Assembly: GCF_000969645.2 (NCBI RefSeq)
Contig: NZ_CP014222.1
Location: 310,001 to 374,000 of the forward strand
Direction of reading: 5' to 3'
Source: Janthinobacterium sp. B9-8
GTDB lineage: Bacteria; Pseudomonadota; Gammaproteobacteria; Burkholderiales; Chitinibacteraceae
Length of the DNA stretch: 64,000 nucleotides
A program made the translations under genes and the position numbers. The notes below the pieces were generated by a model. The model was given only the letters and a program-made list of their open reading frames with translations. It was not told the origin of the DNA and made no database searches. Each line of letters opens with the position of its first letter. Position 1 is the first letter of the stretch. Shown here one piece after another: positions 29,470 to 36,630 of this stretch.

Positions 29470-29566
29470 AACTTAATTCAAAGCCTGTTTTTCTCCGTGA
29501 AACTCCGTGTTCTCCGTGTTCTCCGTGGTTTCCGTGTTTCAAGGTTTGGGTTTTCCTGAGCAACAT
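29470..29566. repeat. CTCCGTG repeat element
   Basis: It begins AACTTAATTCAAAGCC, contains TTTCTCCGTGAAACTCCGTG and two more CTCCGTG units, and ends at CAACAT. It matches 56568-56654 along its length and 33571-33640 in reverse orientation. It abuts the 3' end of the heme receptor gene. Confidence 0.8.
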
Positions 29567-29576
29567 ACGCTAGCTT

Positions 29577-31745
29577 TTAAAACCGCCAATCCGCCGATAT
29601 CCGTACATTGCGGCCCGGTTGGGTGTAGCGGTCTAGTGCGCTGTTATTGGCGGCTAGGAAACGCACATCGCTGTCGTTCCAGTATTTTTGGTCTGCAATA
29701 TTAAACACACCGCCGGAGAGTTTTAGATCCTTGATCGGGCTCCACCAGAGTGCTAAATCAATGGTGCCGTAGCCGGGGCTTTTAAAGTAATTAGCTTGAG
29801 ATACGCGGCTTTTGGCGCTGGCTGCGGTGAGCAGCGCATTGCCGCCCCATTGCTCTTTGCTGTATTCAAGGCCGAGCACCGCTTTTAATGGCGCAACGCT
29901 ATCGAGCGATTCATGGGTGCTTTCATTGCGGCCAACTGTCCAGGCCATATTGCTCCATGTGCGCCAGTCCTTACTGATTTGCCAGTGGGCACGGGCTTCT
30001 GCGCCGTAAATGCGTACACGGCTCTGGTTTTGGTTTTGGAAGGTGATCTCGGTGCCTGGTACGCACAGTGGGTCGCCAGGGCAGATATCGACTTGCTCGA
30101 TAAAATCTTTGTAGCGATTATCAAAGGCCGTAAAGCTTCCGCCCACTGTGCTGTTGCCTAAGCGTGCACCCAGCTCTACACCACGGCTGGTTTCGGGCTG
30201 CAAATCAGGATTAGCAATGGCGGCGTAGCCTTGGTTCGGCGAGATATAGCTGCTGTTTAGCTCCATCGCGCTTGGGGCGCGAAAGCCTTCGCTGTATTGG
30301 CCAAACAGGGTGATTTGTTCGGCAATTTTCCAGCTAGCGGCCAGCTTAGGCGATACCTTGGCATCATCTAGCGGCACCGCTTTACCACCCTGGCTGATAA
30401 ATTCTGCGTCGAGCTCAGGGCGCAGCTTAAAGGCGTCATAGCGCAGCGATGGGGACAGTAAAATGCGCCCGTCATCCCAGCCCATTTCATTCTGGGCGTA
30501 AATACCCCACTGGGTGGTTTGGGTCTTGGGCACATCGCGCACGGGTGTGATGGTGCCGGTACGCAGGGCGGCTAAATCGTTCTGCAGCCACTCGCCGCCG
30601 ATGGTCCAATGCTGGCTGATCGGGCCTGCGATGCGTTTTTCGATTAAGCCCGAAATGCCCACCATATCCTGATCGTAAATAGATAAGCGCTGCCAGCTGG
30701 CTATATTGCGCCGCTGTTGAGTAGAGGTTTGCTCGTTATTCTGGGTCTGGTAATAAAGCTTGGCCTGCGCCGCATCAATCAGGCCTTGCGCCGGTGCTGT
30801 GTAGCTGTAATCCAGCGACACGCGGCTGCGGGTCTGAATATCATTAGCCTCGCTGCTGATAATCGATCGCGTCATCGGTGCCCCGATATCGGTGTAAACC
30901 GTGGTATCGACTTCGTTGCGATAGTTTTCTGCGGCCATGGCCAGCTTGTGGCCGTTTTCAAAGTAGTGCTCTACTTTTGCCATCACGCTGCGCTTATTTG
31001 TGTCTTGCGGATTAGCCGTGGTGCGGTGGTAATTCTGGCTATCGACTGTGCCCTTGGTTTCGAATTCATGGCCTTGGCGTTGAGCCGCCTGCAGCAGCCA
31101 GAAAGTGTCTTGATTAAATGCACCGGCTACGGCGGCTTGTACACTCAGGCCCTGATCGCTGCTGTCGTAATCTGATTTAACTTGGCCCGCAAAATTACCG
31201 CGTCCGCGGAGTAAATCAGTAGGGGATGTGGTACGCAGGCCCACTACACCGCCTAATGCATCCGAGCCGTAAAGCGTGGATGAAGGGCCGCGCGCTACTT
31301 CAATTGCACTGAGCTGGCTGAAATCAACCTGATCGCGGCCACTGTTCTGATACGCTCCGAAAGCAAAAGCATCAGGCAGACGAATGCCATCCACCAGCAT
31401 TAGTACACGGTTGCCTTCGAGGCCACGCACATTCACGCTGGATAAACCGTAGCGGCCATTGCGGCTGATATTAATGCCTGGCTCTTCGCTGGCTAAATCG
31501 CGGTAATTCTTGATAAAGCCGCGATCAAGCTCGGAGCGATCGGTGCTGCTGACTGAAGGTGGCAATTCGTCGAGTTTTTTATCGGTACGCGTTGCAGTCA
31601 CTACCACAGGCTCAAGCTGAGCGGCGGGGGCAGAGGCATTGGCCGCGAATGCACTTTGCAAAGTGGCGCTATGGTTGGCTGCGAATGCACTTTGCAAAAT
31701 GGTGGCTAAAAGAGTGAGTGCGATGGCGTGAGTGCTGCGTTGCAT
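29577..31745 (-). CDS. hmuR: TonB-dependent heme/hemoglobin receptor
   Basis: A 722-residue outer membrane receptor. I start at 31745 (after AGGAA), which gives a good signal peptide MQRSTHAIALTLLATILQSA; the frame extends 14 codons upstream. The plug domain has a TonB box-like EPVVVTATRTD, VNVRGLEGNRVLMLVDGIRL and SSTLYGSDALGGVV; the barrel carries NPDLQPETSRGVELG and ends in an aromatic Phe (ISADWRF). This is the hemoglobin/heme receptor group. A Fur box lies about 110 bases upstream. The signal region contains a direct repeat of LQSAFAAN. Confidence 0.93.
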   Translation of the reverse strand: MQRSTHAIALTLLATILQSAFAANHSATLQSAFAANASAPAAQLEPVVVTATRTDKKLDELPPSVSSTDRSELDRGFIKNYRDLASEEPGINISRNGRYGLSSVNVRGLEGNRVLMLVDGIRLPDAFAFGAYQNSGRDQVDFSQLSAIEVARGPSSTLYGSDALGGVVGLRTTSPTDLLRGRGNFAGQVKSDYDSSDQGLSVQAAVAGAFNQDTFWLLQAAQRQGHEFETKGTVDSQNYHRTTANPQDTNKRSVMAKVEHYFENGHKLAMAAENYRNEVDTTVYTDIGAPMTRSIISSEANDIQTRSRVSLDYSYTAPAQGLIDAAQAKLYYQTQNNEQTSTQQRRNIASWQRLSIYDQDMVGISGLIEKRIAGPISQHWTIGGEWLQNDLAALRTGTITPVRDVPKTQTTQWGIYAQNEMGWDDGRILLSPSLRYDAFKLRPELDAEFISQGGKAVPLDDAKVSPKLAASWKIAEQITLFGQYSEGFRAPSAMELNSSYISPNQGYAAIANPDLQPETSRGVELGARLGNSTVGGSFTAFDNRYKDFIEQVDICPGDPLCVPGTEITFQNQNQSRVRIYGAEARAHWQISKDWRTWSNMAWTVGRNESTHESLDSVAPLKAVLGLEYSKEQWGGNALLTAASAKSRVSQANYFKSPGYGTIDLALWWSPIKDLKLSGGVFNIADQKYWNDSDVRFLAANNSALDRYTQPGRNVRISADWRF

Positions 31746-31852
31746 ACTAATTCCTGATAAGTGCCGTGATTTGCTAGCTGCGGCCAATTCGGCGAGGTGC
31801 GGTGCTGCAAGGGCGGTTAGAACTTGTGAGGCAGTTTTCTTTTTATCGTATC

Positions 31853-31871
31853 AATAGTCATTCTCATTATC
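31853..31871 (-). promoter_or_regulatory. Fur box of the heme receptor gene
   Basis: Reading the minus strand, GATAATGAGAATGACTATT matches the 19-base Fur consensus GATAATGATAATCATTATC at most positions. Confidence 0.75.
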
Positions 31872-32251
31872 AATGTATTTTTACCTTTATTGCCCTGTTT
31901 TGAAAATACTTTCAATATTTGTAAAAAAATAAGTCGTTATTCTTATAATTAAATGACACTTAATTATTATTTTTTTTAATGTAAATAAAGGTTTAGTAAA
32001 AATTAAAGCATTTTATTTGTTTTGATTAATGACAATGGCTTGTTTTATTTAAATTAAAAAAATTGCTTTGAACTTTAAAAATACAAAGTTATATGGAATA
32101 AAATGCTATTTTTTCAATAAATATATTAAGAAAATGAAAGTGGTTTTGCTAGGGTTATGAATGGCACGAATAAATATACGAATGGCATTTGTGTGTTTAA
32201 ATTTGATTTAGATCATCTTTACATGGAATGGTACTGGCCTTAGTATGTTTT

Positions 32252-32270
32252 GTTAATGATAATTATTCTC
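32252..32270 (+). promoter_or_regulatory. Fur box of hutW
   Basis: GTTAATGATAATTATTCTC matches the Fur consensus at about 16 of 19 positions and lies 22 bases before the hutW start. Confidence 0.78.
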
Positions 32271-32292
32271 GTTAATAAAACAGAGAATCCCA

Positions 32293-33639
32293 TTGCAGAC
32301 TATTTCGTCAGACGCTAATCAATCCCAGGCTATTGCTTCAGCCTTTTCTCAGCGCCGTGCCTTAATGCCTTTTTGGGGGCAGCAGGCTTTGGAGGCCGAA
32401 GCTTGGCCTGCGGCATGGCAAGAGATGAATCAAGCACCTTTGCTTGTGAATTCTCTGGCCTATGTGCATATCCCTTTTTGCGCTAATCGCTGCGTATTCT
32501 GTGGCTTTTATAAAAATGCATGGAAAGAAGAGCGCGGCACGCCCTATGTGGATCGCGTGATCGCAGATTTGCAGCATGCGGCGGCCAGCCGTGTGGCCGG
32601 TGGCTCCATTGCCGCAGTGTATTTAGGTGGTGGCACACCCACCGCCTTATCCGGCCCAGATTTAGCGCGCTTGCTGCGTGCTTTGCAGCAGTATTTGCCG
32701 CTGAGCGATGATTGCGAAATCACCGTAGAAGGGCGGATATCCCATTTTGATCGCAGCAAAATTGACGCTTGTCTTGAGGCAGGGGCAAATCGTTTCTCGA
32801 TTGGCGTGCAAACTTTCCATACCCCACTGCGCCGTCACTTAGGGCGTAAGCATAGTGGCGAAGATGCTGCCGCTTATTTAGCTGAACTGGCTGCAGGGCA
32901 AGAAGCCGTGGTGGTGGCCGATCTGATGTTTGGTCTGCCGGGGCAGGATGAAGCCATCTGGGCCAATGATCTGGATGTGGCGCTGGGCTTGGGTTTGGAT
33001 GGTATCGATGTTTATGCCTTTAATCTATTTCCCGGCCTGCCTATCCAACGCATGCTGGAAAAAGGCGTGTTCCCGCCTATGAGTGGCCTGCCCACGCAGC
33101 TGGGACTTTACCAAATGGCGCTAGATCGTTTTGCCGCAGCAGGCTGGCAACAGCTCTCAAACAGTCATTTTGGTTCTGGCCTAGGGCGAGAACGTAACCG
33201 CTATAACTTAGCCATTAAATCAGGCCATAGTTGTGTGGCCTTTGGCTCGGGTGCTGGCGGCAGCCATGCGGGCTATGCCTATTCAATTGAATCCGATTTA
33301 GAGCGCTATCTAAATGCAGCATCGCCCGCAATCGCCCGAGTCTCCCGAGCAGACCCAAGCCAGCACTGGGTTGCGGCTTTGCAAGGCGGTATCGAAATCG
33401 GCCAGATCGACGCATCACTTTTACCCACCGCCTGCCTGCCCCTGCTGCAAAGCTGGCAACAGCAGGGCTTGATTACGCCGCTGCAAAATTCACTGTGGAG
33501 CATCGCTCCACTGGCCCGCTTCTGGGGGCCAAGCATGGCGCGGGCTTTGGTGGATTGCTCTGTTGTAAAGCCCAAATCCAGAACCACGGACGGCACTGAG
33601 AAGATGGAGTTTCACGGAGAAAAACAGAGTCTGAAATAA
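32293..33639 (+). CDS. hutW: Radical SAM heme-utilisation protein HutW (anaerobilin synthase-like)
   Basis: HutW/ChuW-type enzymes open heme without oxygen using SAM. The radical SAM motif is CANRCVFC (C63, C67, C70) in a HemN-like fold: YLGGGTPTALSG, SIGVQTFHTPLRRHLGRKH and DLMFGLPGQ. It begins at a TTG (32293), chosen because relatives also carry the AFSQRRALMPFWG segment after a short leader. Residues 427-448 are encoded by a repeat element that also supplies the stop codon, so the natural C-terminus is probably near residue 426. A Fur box lies just upstream; hutX follows. Confidence 0.9.
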   Translation: MQTISSDANQSQAIASAFSQRRALMPFWGQQALEAEAWPAAWQEMNQAPLLVNSLAYVHIPFCANRCVFCGFYKNAWKEERGTPYVDRVIADLQHAAASRVAGGSIAAVYLGGGTPTALSGPDLARLLRALQQYLPLSDDCEITVEGRISHFDRSKIDACLEAGANRFSIGVQTFHTPLRRHLGRKHSGEDAAAYLAELAAGQEAVVVADLMFGLPGQDEAIWANDLDVALGLGLDGIDVYAFNLFPGLPIQRMLEKGVFPPMSGLPTQLGLYQMALDRFAAAGWQQLSNSHFGSGLGRERNRYNLAIKSGHSCVAFGSGAGGSHAGYAYSIESDLERYLNAASPAIARVSRADPSQHWVAALQGGIEIGQIDASLLPTACLPLLQSWQQQGLITPLQNSLWSIAPLARFWGPSMARALVDCSVVKPKSRTTDGTEKMEFHGEKQSLK

Positions 33640-33640
33640 G
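33571..33640. repeat. CTCCGTG repeat element inside the 3' end of hutW
   Basis: Read on the minus strand it has the same blocks as 29470-29566: a CTTATTTCAGAC end, TTTTTCTCCGTGAAACTCC, CCGTGGTTC and TGGATTTGGG. It is translated as the tail of HutW. Confidence 0.8.
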
Positions 33641-33716
33641 CGGTTTAAATCGGTTTTAACTATTTTCAAATTAAGTAGTCTGTCGCATATCGTGGCTCAT
33701 GGCATAGGGCTTAATG

Positions 33717-33945
33717 GTCCCCTGAGGCAAGCCGATCGAGGAATAAACGGGGCGGGGCTTTCATCAATTCGTGTTTGAGCGAAGCGAGTTGAATTGATGC
33801 CGACTTGTTTATCCGCAGAGAGGGAACCCCGCGTAGCGGGGCGCAGACGCCGGGGTCGCCTTCTTTGGCTTCGTTTCTTGGCGACGCAAGAAAGGAAGGC
33901 CCATGCGGGGGCTCCCGCACCAAAAGGTAATGTGCCGAAGGCACG
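33717..33945. repeat. Long interspersed repeat, copy 2 (inverted)
   Basis: A roughly 230-base element starting GTCCCCTGAGGCAAGC and ending GTGCCGAAGGCAC, the reverse-complement counterpart of 29179-29401. Shared blocks include GGGGCGGGGC, GAGCGAAGCGAGTT, CCGCAGAGAGGG and the CTTGGCGACGCAAGAAA region. It separates hutW from hutX. Confidence 0.8.
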
Positions 33946-33983
33946 GAAAAAATGCTTTGTAAGTTAACTTTGTGGAAAAAAAC

Positions 33984-34490
33984 ATGAACAACACTCAATC
34001 CTTACGTGAACGTCTTAGTAAAAATCCTGGTGTGGTGCTGGAAGGCTTAGCCACTGCCGCAGCGCTGCCTATGAATGAGGTGATTGAATGTCTTCCCGCT
34101 GCGATGTGGCAGTGTATTGCCGGTGAAAAAATGGCCGAGCTATTGCTGGAAATGGCTAGCTGGGGCGATGTGACGGTGATTATGCATAGCAGCGATGTAA
34201 TTATGGAATTCACAGGGCCGATTCCTGCAGGTGAGCTAAGCCACGGGTTTTTTAATTTGCCGGGGCCAACGGGCTTGCATGGGCATTTAAGGGTAAGCCA
34301 CTGCGGGGCCATTTACGCGATCGAGCGTCCCTTTATGGGCCGCGCCACGGCTTCTGTACTGTTTACTAATCATGAGGGTGGCGTGATGTTTAAGGTGTTT
34401 TTAGGCAGGGATAGCAAAGGTGAAATCTCCGCCAGCCAGCTTGAAGCACTGCATCGATTTTTTGCGATGGATACAACTGTCGATGGCTAA
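33984..34490 (+). CDS. hutX: Heme utilisation cytosolic carrier HutX
   Basis: A 168-residue protein of the HutX/ChuX family, which binds heme in the cytosol and hands it to degrading enzymes. Motifs are PAAMWQCIAG, WGDVTVIMHSSDVIMEFTG, GFFNLPGPTGLHGHLR and CGAIYAIERPFMGRATASV. I start at ATG 33984; a GTG four codons earlier is possible. HutZ, the usual third partner, is not present next door. A long repeat separates it from hutW. Confidence 0.9.
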   Translation: MNNTQSLRERLSKNPGVVLEGLATAAALPMNEVIECLPAAMWQCIAGEKMAELLLEMASWGDVTVIMHSSDVIMEFTGPIPAGELSHGFFNLPGPTGLHGHLRVSHCGAIYAIERPFMGRATASVLFTNHEGGVMFKVFLGRDSKGEISASQLEALHRFFAMDTTVDG

Positions 34491-34586
34491 AAAGCATGAT
34501 GCGCATTATTTGGGCTACAAGCCGTTGAGGGAATGCTGTAATGTTTAAATGATTGTTATTTACTATTTTTAAAGGCCACACAAGAG

Positions 34587-35225
34587 ATGCATGATGTATT
34601 GATTTTTGGTGCCAGCCGCGGGCTGGGGCTTTGTCTTGCGAAAGCCTGCATTTTGCGCGGCGAGAAGGTGGCCGCCATGGTGAGAGCCGAGAGCGACACT
34701 GCCGCTTTAAGTGAGCTAGGTGTTTCTTTGATCACGGGGGATGCTTTTAGCGTGGATGACTGCATGGCCACCATCAAACAGGCGGGTGCAAAACGGGTGA
34801 TCAGTGTTTTGGGCGGTAAAAATGCAGCAGGGCAGCGGATTGATGCCCTAGGCAATTTAAATGTGATCGAGGCCTTAGAAGAGGCTGCGCCCCAAACACG
34901 GTTTTTACTTGGCACCTCCTTAGGCTGTGGCGATCAATGGGATTCTTTAGCGGAAGGGGCCCAGCGCATGTTGGGCGAGGCGATTAAAGCTAAAAATCAG
35001 GCCGAGCAGCGCTTAGAGCAAAGCACTTTAGCTTGGATGATTGCAAGGCCAGCTGGCTTAAGCCATCAGCCCGCCACTGGCCAATATCGGGTGCTGGCAG
35101 GTCGCGACGATGCGGGCAATTATCTGCCAAGAGCAGACGTTGCTAGCGCCATGCTGGAAATCTTTGCCGAAGATGAACGCCTTCATAAAGCGTGGACCAT
35201 TCTGGGGCCGGTAGATCCTGCCTGA
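34587..35225 (+). CDS. NAD(P)-binding Rossmann-fold protein (NmrA / biliverdin reductase B-like)
   Basis: A 212-residue atypical short-chain protein. The dinucleotide loop is IFGASRGLGLCLAKAC at the N-terminus, followed by a single Rossmann domain; ISVLGGKNAAG and LAWMIARPAGLS are typical of the NAD(P)H-binding NmrA-like group. It lies between hutX and a ChaN-like lipoprotein, so reduction of a heme breakdown product is a reasonable guess, but the sequence alone does not show it. A weak Fur-like stretch (AAATGATTGTTATTTA, near 34547) precedes it. Confidence 0.8.
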   Translation: MHDVLIFGASRGLGLCLAKACILRGEKVAAMVRAESDTAALSELGVSLITGDAFSVDDCMATIKQAGAKRVISVLGGKNAAGQRIDALGNLNVIEALEEAAPQTRFLLGTSLGCGDQWDSLAEGAQRMLGEAIKAKNQAEQRLEQSTLAWMIARPAGLSHQPATGQYRVLAGRDDAGNYLPRADVASAMLEIFAEDERLHKAWTILGPVDPA

Positions 35226-35319
35226 TATCTGTTTAAGTACAGTCGCGTGGGCATAAATACATGCCACCCTACATTGAAATTCGCTGTTTTATCATCACTC
35301 ATTCATTTGCTAAGGCTCT

Positions 35320-36093
35320 ATGTATAAAAAAATCCTCCCCGCCCTCTGTGCTGCGCTAGTTTTAAGTGCCTGTGCCAATAGCCCGGTCAATGCGCCTTTT
35401 GCGGGTAAATCTTATGTTCTTATGGGCGAAGTGCACGATAATGCCTTGGGACATCAGGCCCGCTTTCAGGCTTTAGAAAAAGCCGTGAAAGCAGGCTGGC
35501 GCCCGGCGATTGCTATGGAGCAGTTTGATGTTGAGCGCCAGGCAGATTTAGATCAGGCGCGTTTGGAGCAGCCGAATAATCCTGACTATTTAATCCAGAA
35601 AATGGGTGGTAAGCGTTGGGATTGGCCACTTTACAGGCCCGTAATCGAGCTGGCCATGCGTTATGATTTACCTATTGTTGCAGCCAATTTATCGCGTCAA
35701 GACGCATCCAAAGTCGTGAAATCTGGCCTTGCTGCGCTCGCCAATGCAGAAGAGCTGGGTCTTACTCAGCCCTTGCCGGCTGGTTTGCTCGCCGCCCAGC
35801 GTGAAGAAGTGCGCGTGGGGCATTGCAATAAGCTGCCGGAAAACTTACTCGATGGCATGGCGCTGGCCCAAATCGCCCGGGATGCGGTGATGGCCAAGGT
35901 GATGAAGCCTTATCAGGCACGGGGCGTGGTGCTGCTGGCTGGCAATGGCCATGTGCGCCGCGATATGGGCGTGCCGGTCTGGTTGCCCAATTCCTTATCA
36001 ATGGGCTTTGTTGAAGGCAGTAAGCAGGGGGCATTTGATCAGGAACAGCTGATTGATGCGATAAAAAGAACCGATCCTTGTGCTGGCTTGTAA
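35320..36093 (+). CDS. ChaN-family heme-binding lipoprotein
   Basis: A 257-residue lipoprotein with lipobox LSAC at residues 15-18. The ChaN/DUF399 core starts at YVLMGEVHDNALGHQ and contains AIAMEQFDVERQADLDQ, IVAANLSRQDASKVVKSGL and VVLLAGNGHVRRDMGVPVWL. Known ChaN proteins are iron-regulated outer-membrane lipoproteins that bind stacked hemes. Its place at the end of the hut genes fits that role. A large hairpin terminator follows. Confidence 0.9.
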   Translation: MYKKILPALCAALVLSACANSPVNAPFAGKSYVLMGEVHDNALGHQARFQALEKAVKAGWRPAIAMEQFDVERQADLDQARLEQPNNPDYLIQKMGGKRWDWPLYRPVIELAMRYDLPIVAANLSRQDASKVVKSGLAALANAEELGLTQPLPAGLLAAQREEVRVGHCNKLPENLLDGMALAQIARDAVMAKVMKPYQARGVVLLAGNGHVRRDMGVPVWLPNSLSMGFVEGSKQGAFDQEQLIDAIKRTDPCAGL

Positions 36094-36228
36094 CTTGGAT
36101 TTTATTTTTCAAAAATATCTGTTTTCTCAGTTTATGGAATAGATTTTTTGCCATTAGGGATTGCGGTAGTAAATAGAAATTGATCTGTGTGTTTCGTTTT
36201 GTTTTTTAAAATAAAGTGATGATTGTTT

Positions 36229-36270
36229 AAAAATGTCGTACTAGAGCCGCAACTCTATTACGACATTTTT
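36229..36270. terminator. Long hairpin terminator after the ChaN-like gene
   Basis: AAAAATGTCGTA and TACGACATTTTT pair, with a second inner stem TAGAG/CTCTA around CCGCAA. A and T runs on each side make it usable from both strands. Confidence 0.85.
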
Positions 36271-36630
36271 ATGTGCATAATAAGAAGGGCTAAGTTGTAT
36301 AAGATAAATTTTAGGGCTACGATTTAGTGTTAGATAACAATGCAGAGTAATGTAATAGCCATGCATAAGTGGCTGATTTTGTATCGCTGGTAGTCATGCA
36401 CATTAGAATTTAGTAATATACCCTGCTTAATCAGATAGAAAAGCGATTTAAATCTGTTTATTAGCCGGATCAAACACTGCTCAATATAAGGCCAACTGAA
36501 GCTATAGCCTGCTTTTTGTAAGCTATTTAAAGCGCATGGAATGATCAACTGCACGCTGTGCCAGAAGGCTTAAGGCCTGCTCGTTTTAGAGTACCTCCTC
36601 CTTTTTATCTTGGTTTGATTGTTTTTTTAG
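36271..36630. other. 360-base region without a recognisable gene
   Basis: The sequence is AT-rich. A 74-codon minus-strand frame at 36330-36554 has no family I recognise and no clear ribosome binding site. The segment near 36595 contains TACCTCCTCC, a perfect anti-Shine-Dalgarno complement on the minus strand, but no frame of useful length begins there. Confidence 0.45.

Larger units (their letters stand above)
31788..32292. other. AT-rich divergent promoter region of the heme locus
   Basis: The 505 bases between the receptor gene and hutW have no gene. The middle (about 31900-32150) is very AT-rich with many A and T runs. One Fur box lies near each end, so both divergent transcripts should be iron-repressed. 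Confidence 0.7.

Noticed and set aside
29179..33945. Composite transposon made of the two long inverted repeats
   Set aside because: Neither copy encodes a transposase and no target duplication was seen, so only an inverted repeat pair can be claimed.
33711..33998. Frames inside the long repeat between hutW and hutX
   Set aside because: They are read from repeat DNA and share no recognisable domain.
36330..36554. Minus-strand 74-codon frame, considered as a transposase remnant
   Set aside because: No catalytic motif or inverted repeats could be seen; the similarity I suspected was not specific.
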